64,000 nt of DNA from Betaproteobacteria bacterium (lineage in GTDB: Bacteria > Pseudomonadota > Gammaproteobacteria > Burkholderiales > Usitatibacteraceae): NCBI GenBank assembly GCA_016720855.1, contig JADKJU010000003.1:62001-126000 (forward strand). Direction: 5' to 3'. Made by a program: the position numbers and the translations under genes. Under the pieces are notes generated by a model. That model was not told the DNA's origin. It ran no database searches and worked only from the letters and a program-made list of their open reading frames with translations. Shown here in pieces: positions 26,506-35,104 of this stretch (positions are counted from its first letter, which is position 1; each line of letters begins with the position of its first letter).

Positions 26506-27339
26506 GTGACCTCCGCCCTTCCCCTCGTTTGCGACCTCACTCCCTCCAACGCACTGCTGCGCGTTTCGGGTGACGACGCCGCCGAATTCCTGCACAACCA
26601 GTTCACCAACGACGTGAAGGGGCTGGCAGTGGGTGGCGCGCAGTGGAACGGCTGGTGCACGCCCAAGGGGCGGCTCCTCGCCACGTTCGTGCTGGCGCGA
26701 GACGCCGAGGGCTTTTTCCTGATGTTGCCCGCCGCCTTCGCCGAGGCCATCGCCAAGCGCCTGCGCATGTTCGTGCTGCGCTCGAAAGTGAAGGTCGAGG
26801 ATGTGTCGGCCGGCGCTCCTCGCTTCGGCATGTGGGGCGGCCCGATCCCGGCCGGGGCGTTCCGGCTGGGCGAGTCACGCGCAATCGCCATCGGCTCGGC
26901 GCCCGAGGGACGAGCCGCCTCGCACGACGACTGGGCGCTTTCGCTCATCCGTGACGGTGTTGTGCAAGTGGTTCCCGGCACGCAGGAGGAGTTCGTTCCC
27001 CAGATGGCCAACTACGAACTCATCGGTGGCGTCAGCTTCAAGAAGGGCTGCTACCCGGGGCAGGAGATCGTCGCCCGCACCCAGTACCGCGGCATCCTCA
27101 AGAAGCGCGCCGTTCGCGTGTGCTCGGCCTCGCCGCTGGCCCCGGGCGACAGGATCTTCAGCGAAGCGTTCGGCGACCAGTCCGCCGGCACCGTCGCCAA
27201 CGTCGCCCCCTCGCCGGAGGGCGGCTACGAGGCGCTGGTGGTCGCGCAGCTCGAGGCGATTGCGCAGAAGTCGCTTCGGCACGGCTCGCTCGCCGGTCCC
27301 GCCCTGCGGATAGAGACCCTTCCCTACCCGTTGTCCTGA
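26506..27339 (+). CDS. ygfZ: Folate-dependent Fe-S cluster assembly protein YgfZ
   Basis: Tetrahydrofolate-binding protein of the GcvT-related YgfZ family, 277 residues, which supports activity of Fe-S enzymes such as MiaB. The diagnostic motif KGCYPGQEIVARTQYRG (K-G-C-Y-x-G-Q-E, about residue 182) is intact. The N-terminus has LLRVSGDDAAEFLHNQFTNDV. The start is GTG at 26506, because the long upstream frame lies in antisense to ygfX. The two genes are back to back with nine bases between start codons, so their promoters must overlap the opposite coding region. Confidence 0.93.
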   Translation: MTSALPLVCDLTPSNALLRVSGDDAAEFLHNQFTNDVKGLAVGGAQWNGWCTPKGRLLATFVLARDAEGFFLMLPAAFAEAIAKRLRMFVLRSKVKVEDVSAGAPRFGMWGGPIPAGAFRLGESRAIAIGSAPEGRAASHDDWALSLIRDGVVQVVPGTQEEFVPQMANYELIGGVSFKKGCYPGQEIVARTQYRGILKKRAVRVCSASPLAPGDRIFSEAFGDQSAGTVANVAPSPEGGYEALVVAQLEAIAQKSLRHGSLAGPALRIETLPYPLS

Positions 27340-27385
27340 GCCGGCCCCGGCAAAGGCAATACTTACTGACCCTGCTCAATATCGC

Positions 27386-27406
27386 GGGTCCCGTAATGCG
27401 GGACCC
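27386..27406 (+). repeat. Inverted repeat downstream of ygfZ
   Basis: GGGTCCCG, five-base loop, CGGGACCC: a perfect 8-bp stem in the 155-bp gap between ygfZ and tctB. There is no T-run after it, so it may be a weak terminator, a processing site or a structured leader of the tct operon. Confidence 0.5.
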
Positions 27407-27494
27407 TGTGTCCTGCAGCGCCGCTCCTGGCCAAAGGGCCGGGTCGAGGCGGCTTGTCCTCGAAGTGGGCGCATGCCTTTATGGGAACGGTTGC

Positions 27495-27977
27495 GTGAAC
27501 CGCTCGGAGAGAATCGCATCGGCAGGCCTGGTCGCCTTCGGACTGGGCGTCGCGTATCACTCCCACCAGCATCTGAAGCTCGGCATCATGATCACGCCGG
27601 GCGCCGGATATTTTCCGTTCTGGATCGGCATCGCGCTCGCCGTGCTCGGGGTGTTGTGGTTCCTCATGACCCTCCTTGCCCGCAAGACGCCCGAATCGGC
27701 CACCCCCGACGACGCTGCGCAGGCCTCCGAAAGGCGCCGGCTCGTCCTTGCCCGGCTCGTGCCAGGCGTGCTCCTCGTCCTCGCCTACGCCTGGCTGTTC
27801 GAAAGGGCAGGGTACTTCCTGTCCACGGTCCTGTTCATGGTCGGGTGGCAGAAGGGCGTGGAAAGGGAAGGCTGGCTCAAGACCGCGGTCGTCGCCCTGC
27901 TATGTGCAGCAGCGATGTACGCCCTCTTCTCATTCCTCCTCAAGGGCGTGCTGCCCACCGGCGCCTGGTTTTCCTGA
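27495..27977 (+). CDS. tctB: Tripartite tricarboxylate transporter small subunit
   Basis: Small membrane subunit of a TTT-family importer, 160 residues with four helices. It has the TctB pattern LGIMITPGAGYFPFWIGIALAVLG near residue 30 and a C-terminal pair of helices. The start is GTG at 27495, and MNRSERIASAGLVAFGLG is the family N-terminus. The open frame upstream runs back into ygfZ out of frame and is spurious. tctA follows 11 bp later. Confidence 0.9.
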   Translation: MNRSERIASAGLVAFGLGVAYHSHQHLKLGIMITPGAGYFPFWIGIALAVLGVLWFLMTLLARKTPESATPDDAAQASERRRLVLARLVPGVLLVLAYAWLFERAGYFLSTVLFMVGWQKGVEREGWLKTAVVALLCAAAMYALFSFLLKGVLPTGAWFS

Positions 27978-27988
27978 GGCGCGCAACC

Positions 27989-29491
27989 ATGGACATCTTC
28001 GCGGGACTCCTCCAGGGCTTTTCCGTCGCGCTCACGCCGACCAACCTGCTGTTCGCCTTCCTCGGCGCGCTGATCGGCACCGCCGTCGGCGTGCTCCCGG
28101 GGCTGGGACCCGCGGCCACCATCGCCCTCCTCCTGCCGGCCACCTACGCGATCGACTCTCCGGTCACCGCCATCATCCTCATGGCCGGGATCTTCTACGG
28201 GTCGATGTACGGCGGCTCCACGACGTCGATTCTTCTCAACCTGCCGGGAGAGGCGGCCTCGGTGGTGACCTGCATCGACGGCTACAAGATGGCCCAGAAG
28301 GGCCGGGCCGGCGCCGCGCTCGGCATCGCCGCCATCGGCTCGTTCGTGGCCGGCACCGTGGGCATCGTGGGGATGACGCTTTTCGCCCCGACGGTCGCGC
28401 AGTTCGCCCTGAGCTTCGGACCCCCGGAGAAATTCTCGCTCGCGGTCGTGGGCCTGCTGCTCGCGGTGACGCTCTCGGGATCGTCCGTCGTGAAGGGGCT
28501 GGTGATGATGGCGCTCGGCCTGCTCCTGGCGGCCGTGGGGCTCGACCCCATTTCCGGGAAGACGCGGTTCGCCTTCGGCGTGACGGAACTGCAGAGCGGC
28601 TTCGACTTCGTCACGCTCGCGATGGGCGTCTTCGGGCTGGGGGAGATCTTCTACGGCCTCGAGACCGCGATGAAGGGCGATGCCGTCACGGCCAAGGTGG
28701 GCCAGGTCTGGCCCACGATGGCCGATTGGGCGGCCTCGCGTATGGCGATCCTGCGCGGCACGCTCATCGGGTTCTTCATCGGCGTCATTCCGGGCGGCGG
28801 GGCGGTCATCTCTTCCCTCGCTTCCTACGCCGTCGAAAAGAAGGTTTCGAAGCACCCCGAGGAGTTCGGCCAGGGCGCCATCGAGGGCGTGGCGGGCCCC
28901 GAATCGGCCAACAATGCCGCCTCGAGCTCGTCGTTCATCCCGCTGCTCACGCTGGGCATCCCGGGGAACGCCTCCATCGCGATGATCTTCGCCGCGCTCC
29001 TGATCAAGGGCGTCACGCCGGGGCCGTTCCTCATCCAGGAGCACCCGGACATCTTCTGGGGCGTGATCGCCTCGATGTACCTCGGCAACGTCATGCTCCT
29101 CGTGCTGAACCTGCCCCTGGTCGGGCTGTGGGCCCAGCTCGTGCGCGTGCCGTTCGGGATCATGGCCCCGGTCATCATCCTCTTCACGGCGATCGGCTCC
29201 TACAGCATCCAGGGCCAGGTCTTCGACATCTACAGCCTGGTGGGCTTCGGCCTCTTCGGCTACCTGCTGCGCAAGCTCAAGTTCGAGGCCGGCCCCCTGG
29301 TGCTCGCCTTCGTGCTGGGGCCGATGGTCGAAGGGGCGATGCGCCAGTCGCTGCTCATGTCGGGCGGAAGTTTCGCGATATTCGTCGACCGCCCCATTTC
29401 GATGGTCCTGATCGGGCTTTTCGCGGTCCTCGCCATCGGCCAATCCGCACTCACCGTGCGCCAGAAATTGCGCACACAAGCCACTACCTGA
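27989..29491 (+). CDS. tctA: Tripartite tricarboxylate transporter large subunit
   Basis: Twelve-helix channel subunit, 500 residues. Family hallmarks are GVLPGLGPAATIALLLPATY (residues ~34-53), GIFYGSMYGGSTTSILLNLPGE (about 66-87), and the inverted-repeat counterparts GVIPGGGAVISS and FIPLLTLGIPGNASIAM. Together with TctB and TctC it imports a carboxylate such as citrate or an aromatic acid using a sodium or proton gradient; the ligand is not predictable here. Confidence 0.96.
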   Translation: MDIFAGLLQGFSVALTPTNLLFAFLGALIGTAVGVLPGLGPAATIALLLPATYAIDSPVTAIILMAGIFYGSMYGGSTTSILLNLPGEAASVVTCIDGYKMAQKGRAGAALGIAAIGSFVAGTVGIVGMTLFAPTVAQFALSFGPPEKFSLAVVGLLLAVTLSGSSVVKGLVMMALGLLLAAVGLDPISGKTRFAFGVTELQSGFDFVTLAMGVFGLGEIFYGLETAMKGDAVTAKVGQVWPTMADWAASRMAILRGTLIGFFIGVIPGGGAVISSLASYAVEKKVSKHPEEFGQGAIEGVAGPESANNAASSSSFIPLLTLGIPGNASIAMIFAALLIKGVTPGPFLIQEHPDIFWGVIASMYLGNVMLLVLNLPLVGLWAQLVRVPFGIMAPVIILFTAIGSYSIQGQVFDIYSLVGFGLFGYLLRKLKFEAGPLVLAFVLGPMVEGAMRQSLLMSGGSFAIFVDRPISMVLIGLFAVLAIGQSALTVRQKLRTQATT

Positions 29492-29504
29492 AGGGAGAAG
29501 GAAG

Positions 29505-30482
29505 ATGAAAGGATTCACCGCTGCAATCACCGCATCGATGCTCGCACTCATGGCGTTCCCGTCCAGCTCGATGGCCGCGGACGCATACCCCTCGAAACCC
29601 GTCTCCGCCGTGGTCCCCTTCGGCGCGGGCGGGTCCAGCGACCTGCTGGCGCGGGCCGTCGAGAAAACCTGGTCCAAGTACTCGAAACAGCCCCTCATCG
29701 TCGTCAACAAGCCCGGCGGCGGCGGCGTGGTCGGCACCGAGGGCGTGGTCCGTTCGAAGCCGGACGGCTACACCCTCTACTTCGGCTACGGCTCGGGACA
29801 TGACGTGGTCATGCCGCTCCTGCAGAAAATGCCCTACGACCCCGTGAAGGACCTGATCCCGGTAGCCAGGGTCTCCGTCCACTCGGTCGTCATCGTCACC
29901 GGCGCGAATTCCCCCTTCAAGTCGATCAAGGACGTCATCGCGTGGTCGAAGAAGGAAGGCAAGCCGGTCACGACGGCGGTGTCCGTGAAGGCGGGTGCCG
30001 TTGACATCGCCCTCACCGCGTTCGGCAAGGCGGCGGGCATCAACATCGTCACCGTTCCCTTCTCGGGCGGCGCCGAGGCCACGACGGCGCTGGCGGGCGG
30101 GCACCTCATGATCGGCGGGGGACACCCCTCCGAGGTCATCCCCCACATCAAGTCCGGGCGCTTCAAGGCGCTCGCCGTGGTGACCCCGCAGCGCGACGCA
30201 ACTCTGCCCGACGTCCCGACCCTGAAGGAACAGGGTATCGACGTGTCCACCTGGGGTTCCATCAAGGGTGTCGCCGCCCCGGCGGGCACTCCGAAGGAAG
30301 TCGTGAAGGACATCGAGCTCACGATCAAGAAGATCTGCGAGGACGCCGAGTTCCAGAAGACGATGGCGAACCTGAACCAGCCCGTCATGTACCTGGGCAG
30401 CGAGGACTTCACGAAGTTCATCAAGCAGGCGACGGCGGACTACGCTGCGCTCATCAAGCAGCTGAACATCTCGATCGACTGA
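29505..30482 (+). CDS. tctC: Tripartite tricarboxylate transporter binding protein (Bug family)
   Basis: Periplasmic binding protein, 325 residues, with a signal peptide (residues 1-25, ending SMAA-D). It has the Bug signature YPSKPVSAVVPFGAGGSSDLLARAV right after cleavage and NKPGGGGVVGTEGV. It ends the tctBAC operon, 14 bp after tctA, with GAAGGAAG preceding the ATG. Betaproteobacteria carry many Bug proteins, and this one is the dedicated partner by position. Confidence 0.95.
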   Translation: MKGFTAAITASMLALMAFPSSSMAADAYPSKPVSAVVPFGAGGSSDLLARAVEKTWSKYSKQPLIVVNKPGGGGVVGTEGVVRSKPDGYTLYFGYGSGHDVVMPLLQKMPYDPVKDLIPVARVSVHSVVIVTGANSPFKSIKDVIAWSKKEGKPVTTAVSVKAGAVDIALTAFGKAAGINIVTVPFSGGAEATTALAGGHLMIGGGHPSEVIPHIKSGRFKALAVVTPQRDATLPDVPTLKEQGIDVSTWGSIKGVAAPAGTPKEVVKDIELTIKKICEDAEFQKTMANLNQPVMYLGSEDFTKFIKQATADYAALIKQLNISID

Positions 30483-30497
30483 TGTAACAGGGCTTCA

Positions 30498-30558
30498 GGG
30501 GACAGGTTGCGCAAGAAGAGCAGACGTCAATCCTGCTTTTCTCGCGCAACCTGTCCCC
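30498..30558. repeat. Long-stem inverted repeat at the tctC/GNAT junction
   Basis: GGGGACAGGTTGCGC at 30498-30512 is exactly inverted at 30544-30558, enclosing 31 bases. The GGGGACAG edge is shared with the other hairpins of the window, but the stem sequence differs. The minus-strand GNAT stop is inside it, so the right arm encodes the last residues of that protein. Confidence 0.85.
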
Positions 30559-30997
30559 GATCGCCCAGAGGCGCCCGCATGCGAATGTGCGGGATGCCGG
30601 CCTCGAGGTATTCCTCCCCCTCGGCGACGTAGCCGTGGCGCGCGTAGAAGACCTGCGCGTGCGACTGCGCGTGCAGGTAGGTTTCGCGAAAGCCGCGCCG
30701 CCTCGCCTCCGCCATCAGCGCGTCGAGGATCGCGGCGCCGACGCCCTTGCGGCGCCACGGGGCCAGCACCGCCATGCGGCCGATTCGCCCGTCGCGCATG
30801 AGGCGGCCGGTACCGATGGCCTCGCCCGCCTCGCTCTCGGCCAGCGCGTGCGCGCATTCGCCGTCGCGTCCATCCATCTCGATTTCCGCGGGCACGTTCT
30901 GCTCCTCGACGAAGACGGTTGTGCGAATGCGCGTGAGGATGGCACACGCCTCCGGCCATTCGACCAGGCGCACGCGGAAATCGGGGGGAATCGTCAT
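30527..30997 (-). CDS. GNAT family N-acetyltransferase (ElaA-like)
   Basis: GNAT protein, 156 residues. It resembles the ElaA/YjcF type with an N-terminal substrate-interacting part (FRVRLVEWPEACAILTRIRTTVFVEEQNVP) and motif A RMAVLAPWRRKGVGAAILDALM. The residues after RMRAPLG (GDRGQVAREKQD) are encoded by the repeat arm and probably are not part of the fold. The original stop appears to have been replaced by the repeat. It is convergent with tctC. Confidence 0.86.
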   Translation of the reverse strand: MTIPPDFRVRLVEWPEACAILTRIRTTVFVEEQNVPAEIEMDGRDGECAHALAESEAGEAIGTGRLMRDGRIGRMAVLAPWRRKGVGAAILDALMAEARRRGFRETYLHAQSHAQVFYARHGYVAEGEEYLEAGIPHIRMRAPLGDRGQVAREKQD

Positions 30998-31038
30998 GGT
31001 AGAGTCGCGGCTCGCCGCAATTCTACCGCCCGCCGCGC

Positions 31039-31923
31039 ATGAACCCCCGTTCCGCCCCGCTCGCCGCCATGGCCGCCATGTGCGCGATCTGGGGCTACTC
31101 GTGGATCGCGATGAAGATCGCGCTCCGGCACGCGCATCCCTTCGACTTCGCCGCCGAGCGGCTGGTGATGGGCGCGCTGCTGCTTTTCGCGATCATCGCC
31201 ATGACCGGGCGCAGGCTCACGCTGGCGAACTACCGGATGGCACTCGTGCTCGGCCTCGTGCAGGTGGCCGCATTCGTGATCCTGACGCATTTCGCGCTCC
31301 TCATCGCGGGGGCGGGCAAGACCTCGGTGCTGGTCTACACGATGCCCTTCTGGATGATCCTGTTCGCGCACCTCATGCTCCAGGAGCGCATGCGCGGCGC
31401 GCAGTGGCTTTCGGTGGCGCTCGCTTTCGCCGGCCTCGTGCTCATCGTGTCACCGTGGAAGCTCACGAGCCTGGAGGGCAGCCTCCTGGCCGTCGTATCG
31501 GGCGCGGTGTGGGCACTGGCCGCGGTGATGTCGAAGCGCTGGCCCACGAAGGATGCGGAGCCGCTCACCTTCTCGGCGTGGCAGCTCGCGTTCGGTTCGA
31601 TCCCGCTCGTGCTCCTGTCGACCCTGCACCCGCACGAGGCGCCGCGCTGGAACGGCGAGTACGCCATCGCGCTCGCCTACTCCACCGTCTTCGCGACGGC
31701 CGGCGGCTGGTGGCTGTGGACCTATGTGCTCTCGCATGCGCCCGCGGGCGTGACCGGCCTCAACACGCTCGCCATCCCCGTGATCGCCGTCATCGCCTCC
31801 TGGGTGCAACTGGGCGAGCGCCCGGCCCCGCACGAGCTCGCGGGAATGGCGCTCATCGGGGTCGCGCTGGCGCTGCTCGCCTGGCTGGGGATTCGAAAGC
31901 CCGAGGCCAGGCCGGCGCATTGA
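31039..31923 (+). CDS. EamA/DMT-superfamily exporter
   Basis: Ten-helix drug/metabolite transporter, 294 residues, made of two EamA halves. The first half begins MAAMCAIWGYSWIAMKIALRHAHPFDFAAERLVMG, and the second includes SGAVWALAAVMSKRWPTKDAEPLTF. It most likely exports an amino acid or similar metabolite; the substrate cannot be determined. It is divergent from the GNAT gene, 41 bp apart. The 140 bp before the OtsA gene hold nothing recognisable. Confidence 0.88.
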   Translation: MNPRSAPLAAMAAMCAIWGYSWIAMKIALRHAHPFDFAAERLVMGALLLFAIIAMTGRRLTLANYRMALVLGLVQVAAFVILTHFALLIAGAGKTSVLVYTMPFWMILFAHLMLQERMRGAQWLSVALAFAGLVLIVSPWKLTSLEGSLLAVVSGAVWALAAVMSKRWPTKDAEPLTFSAWQLAFGSIPLVLLSTLHPHEAPRWNGEYAIALAYSTVFATAGGWWLWTYVLSHAPAGVTGLNTLAIPVIAVIASWVQLGERPAPHELAGMALIGVALALLAWLGIRKPEARPAH

Positions 31924-32063
31924 GTCTGCTGGCCCGCCGCAGGCCGCGCATTCGCGGATAGAATGATGCCTCGTCCCCCGGTGAGCGCGCGCGGGGGCCC
32001 GCAACACGCGCCTCAGGCAACCGCGAGTAGCCCGTGCCCGGCGCGCCGGCTGGATTCCCGACC

Positions 32064-34319
32064 ATGCGGTTGTCCCTGCGGTTCATCGTCCCGCTCATCG
32101 TTGCGCTCGGCGCCATCGCCTACGCCGTCGTGCCGCTGGTCGACGACCTCACCCTCAAGTGGTTCGTGCGCGACCTCGACATCCGCACGAAGCTCATCAC
32201 CGCGGCCATTCAGGAGCCCCTGGCCGACGCGATGTCCGCCGACCTGGACCAACGCGCCCGCCAGCACCGGCTCGAGGCGATCTTCGGCCGCATCATCCAG
32301 GACGAGCGGCTCTTCGCGATCGGCTATTGCGACGGCTCGGGGAAGTTCGCCTACCGCACCGTCACGCTGCCGCGCGACATCACCTGCCGCCTGCCGGGAC
32401 TTCCGGCCCCGGAGTCCGGACGGGTCCACCACTTTGCAGGCGGCTCGCTGCACGTGGCCGCGAACCCCGTGGTGATCGGCGGGACTCGCGTGGGCGAGCT
32501 GGTCATCGTCCACGACATGAGCTTCGTCGAGCGCCGCAGCGCCGACACCCGAAAATACATCGTTTACCTCTTTACCGGCATCGGCCTGGTGATCGCGCTC
32601 ATCACCGTGGTGATCGCGGAGATCTCCTGGCGCGGCTGGGTCGCCGGCATGAAGGCGCTGATCCGTGGCCAGCTCCTGGCCGAATCCCTGGAGCCGCGGG
32701 CCAAGGAGCTCAAGCCCCTCGCGCGCGATCTCGAAGCGCTGGTTCGCGACCTGGAAACCGAGCGGCGCATGCGCGACGAGTCGCAGATGAGCTGGGTGCC
32801 CGAGACGCTGCGCACGATCCTGCGCCAGGACCTCAAGGGCGACGAGATCCTCATCGTCTCCAACCGCGAGCCCTACATCCATGTGCGCCAGAACGGGCGC
32901 GTCGAGGTGCAGCGGCCCGCGAGCGGGCTGGTCACGGCCCTCGAGCCGGTGATGCGCGCCTGCTCCGGCACCTGGATCGCGCACGGCGCCGGAACCGCGG
33001 ACCGCGACGTGGTCGACGCGAGGGACCACGTGCAGGTGCCGCCCGAGAACCCCGCCTACCAGATCCGCCGCGTCTGGCTCACGAAGGAGGAGGAGGCGGG
33101 CTACTACTACGGATTCGCCAACGAGGGCCTGTGGCCGCTTTGCCACAACGCGCACACCCGGCCGGTGTTCCGCGCGGGCGACTGGGAGTATTACCGCACC
33201 GTGAACCAGCGCTTCGCCGACACCGTCGTGTCGGAGTCGCGCACGCCCAACCCCATCGTGCTCGTGCAGGACTACCACTTCGCGCTGCTGCCCCGGCTGA
33301 TCCGGGAGCGGCTGCCGCAGGCGACGATCATCACCTTCTGGCACATTCCCTGGCCCAATCCGGAGTCCTTCGGCGTCTGCCCATGGCGCGAGGAGCTTCT
33401 CGAGGGCCTGCTGGGTTCCTCGATCCTGGGCTTCCACACCCAGTTCCACTGCAACAACTTCTTCGAAACCGTCGATCGCTATCTCGAGGCCCGCGTGGAT
33501 CGCGAGACCTTCACGATCTCCTGCGGCGGGGAGCCCACGGAGGTGCACCGCTACCCGATCTCCATCGAGTGGCCGCTCACGGGGCTCGCCGACCAGCCCC
33601 CGGTGGCGGACTGCCGGCGGATCATCCGCGAGCAGTTGGGCATCGCGCCGGAAGCGAAGCTCGGCGTCGGCGTGGATCGCCTGGATTACACCAAGGGCAT
33701 CCTCGAGCGCTTCGCCGCCATCGAGCGCTTCCTCGAGCAGGAGCCCGCGTGGATCGGCCGGCTCGCCTTCGTGCAGATCGCGGCGCCGAGCCGTTCGAGC
33801 ATCGACGAGTACCAGTCGCTGGACGCGCGCGTGCGCGCCTCCGCTCAGCGCATCAACGACCGCTTTGCCTCGGCAGGCTGCAAACCGATCATCCTCAAGA
33901 TCGAGCACCACGACGCCGGAAGCGTCTACACCCACTACCGCGCGGCGGACTTCTGCTTCGTCTCGAGCCTGCACGACGGCATGAACCTCGTCGCCAAGGA
34001 GTTCGTGGCGACGCGGGAGGACGAGCGCGGCGTGCTCATCCTGTCGCAATTCGCGGGTGCCGCCCGGGAACTCCCGGAGGCACTCATCGTCAATCCCTAC
34101 GACACGGAGCAGTGCGCCGCGGCGGTGCGCGACGCCCTCGCCATGCCGCCGGACGAGCAGCGCGCCCGCATGCGCAGCATGCGGGCCCTCCTGATGGAAT
34201 TCAACGTGTACCGCTGGGCGGGACGGATGCTCCTCGACGCGGCGCGCATGCGCAACCGCCGCCGGCTGTCCGGCGGGGCGCGCCCACAGACGGCGGGACC
34301 GCGAGGCAAACGCACATGA
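32064..34319 (+). CDS. otsA: Membrane-anchored sensor fused to trehalose-6-phosphate synthase
   Basis: GT20 glycosyltransferase fused to an N-terminal transmembrane sensor, 751 residues. Helix 1 is residues ~6-25, a ~135-residue extracytoplasmic domain follows, helix 2 is ~165-186, then a HAMP-like/helical linker to ~240. The catalytic part starts at VSNREPYIHV (about 265) and includes VLVQDYHFALLPRLIRERLP, FWHIPWPNPESF and GVDRLDYTKGI with the later SLHDGMNLVAKEFVA. SNREP replaces the usual SNRLP, so donor or acceptor preference could differ from classic OtsA. A GTG at 32034 would add ten residues. It overlaps otsB by 4 bp. Confidence 0.86.
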   Translation: MRLSLRFIVPLIVALGAIAYAVVPLVDDLTLKWFVRDLDIRTKLITAAIQEPLADAMSADLDQRARQHRLEAIFGRIIQDERLFAIGYCDGSGKFAYRTVTLPRDITCRLPGLPAPESGRVHHFAGGSLHVAANPVVIGGTRVGELVIVHDMSFVERRSADTRKYIVYLFTGIGLVIALITVVIAEISWRGWVAGMKALIRGQLLAESLEPRAKELKPLARDLEALVRDLETERRMRDESQMSWVPETLRTILRQDLKGDEILIVSNREPYIHVRQNGRVEVQRPASGLVTALEPVMRACSGTWIAHGAGTADRDVVDARDHVQVPPENPAYQIRRVWLTKEEEAGYYYGFANEGLWPLCHNAHTRPVFRAGDWEYYRTVNQRFADTVVSESRTPNPIVLVQDYHFALLPRLIRERLPQATIITFWHIPWPNPESFGVCPWREELLEGLLGSSILGFHTQFHCNNFFETVDRYLEARVDRETFTISCGGEPTEVHRYPISIEWPLTGLADQPPVADCRRIIREQLGIAPEAKLGVGVDRLDYTKGILERFAAIERFLEQEPAWIGRLAFVQIAAPSRSSIDEYQSLDARVRASAQRINDRFASAGCKPIILKIEHHDAGSVYTHYRAADFCFVSSLHDGMNLVAKEFVATREDERGVLILSQFAGAARELPEALIVNPYDTEQCAAAVRDALAMPPDEQRARMRSMRALLMEFNVYRWAGRMLLDAARMRNRRRLSGGARPQTAGPRGKRT

Positions 34320-35104
34320 CGAGCACGGTCGGACGGACCACAATCGGGGCGATGCCGCCGATGCCGGAACACGCGGCCATCTTCCTGGACGTCGACGGCA
34401 CGCTGGTGCCCCACGCCGATCGCCCCGACGCGGTGCACATCGACGCCTCGCTCTTCGCCCTCCTCGAGCGGCTGGGACGGGCGACCGGCGGCGCGCTCGC
34501 ACTGATCAGCGGCCGATCGATCGCCGACGTCGACGCCCTCTTCCGCCCTGCCCGGTTCCCGATCGCCGGCCAGCACGGGGCCGAGCGCCGCTCGGCGGAT
34601 TCGAGCCTGCATTTCCATGCCCCGCTCGGCACGCGGCTCCGGGAGCCGGCCGAGGCGCTGCGTCGCCTGGTGCGCGAGCACCCCGGGCTCCTGCTCGAGG
34701 AAAAGGGCGCGAGCCTTGCCCTGCACTACCGCGGCGCGCCGTCCCTCGCCGAGCTCGCCGAGCGCGAGGTCCGGCAGGCTGTCGTCGCCCTGGGCGACGA
34801 CTTCGAGCTGCAGGCTGGCAAGCTCGTCTTCGAGGTGAAGCCCAGCGGCAAGGACAAGGGCACGGCGATCGACGAGTTCATGTCCGAGGCGCCCTTCGCC
34901 GGGCGCCGGCCCGTCTTCGTCGGGGACGACCTGACCGACGAGCTGGGGTTCGAGCGCGTGAACCGGATCGGCGGCGACTCGGTAAAGGTGGGGCCCGGCC
35001 CCACGCGGGCGCGGTGGCGGCTGGAAAACGCCGACGCCGTGCGGGCGTGGCTCTCCAATTTCGCGGACTGCGCCGGCGGCGGCGCAAGGAGGCTACCGGC
35101 ATGA
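34316..35104 (+). CDS. otsB: Trehalose-6-phosphate phosphatase
   Basis: HAD-family phosphatase, 262 residues, completing trehalose synthesis. Motif I is FLDVDGTLVP (Asp nucleophile near residue 24), motif II is LISGRS (about 63), and motif IV is VFVGDDLTDELGF (about 200). The KPSGKDKGTAIDEFM stretch is typical of OtsB. It starts in an ATGA overlap with the synthase and ends in an ATGA overlap with the GH15 gene, so the three are translationally coupled. The first ~16 residues are probably flexible. Confidence 0.94.
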   Translation: MTSTVGRTTIGAMPPMPEHAAIFLDVDGTLVPHADRPDAVHIDASLFALLERLGRATGGALALISGRSIADVDALFRPARFPIAGQHGAERRSADSSLHFHAPLGTRLREPAEALRRLVREHPGLLLEEKGASLALHYRGAPSLAELAEREVRQAVVALGDDFELQAGKLVFEVKPSGKDKGTAIDEFMSEAPFAGRRPVFVGDDLTDELGFERVNRIGGDSVKVGPGPTRARWRLENADAVRAWLSNFADCAGGGARRLPA

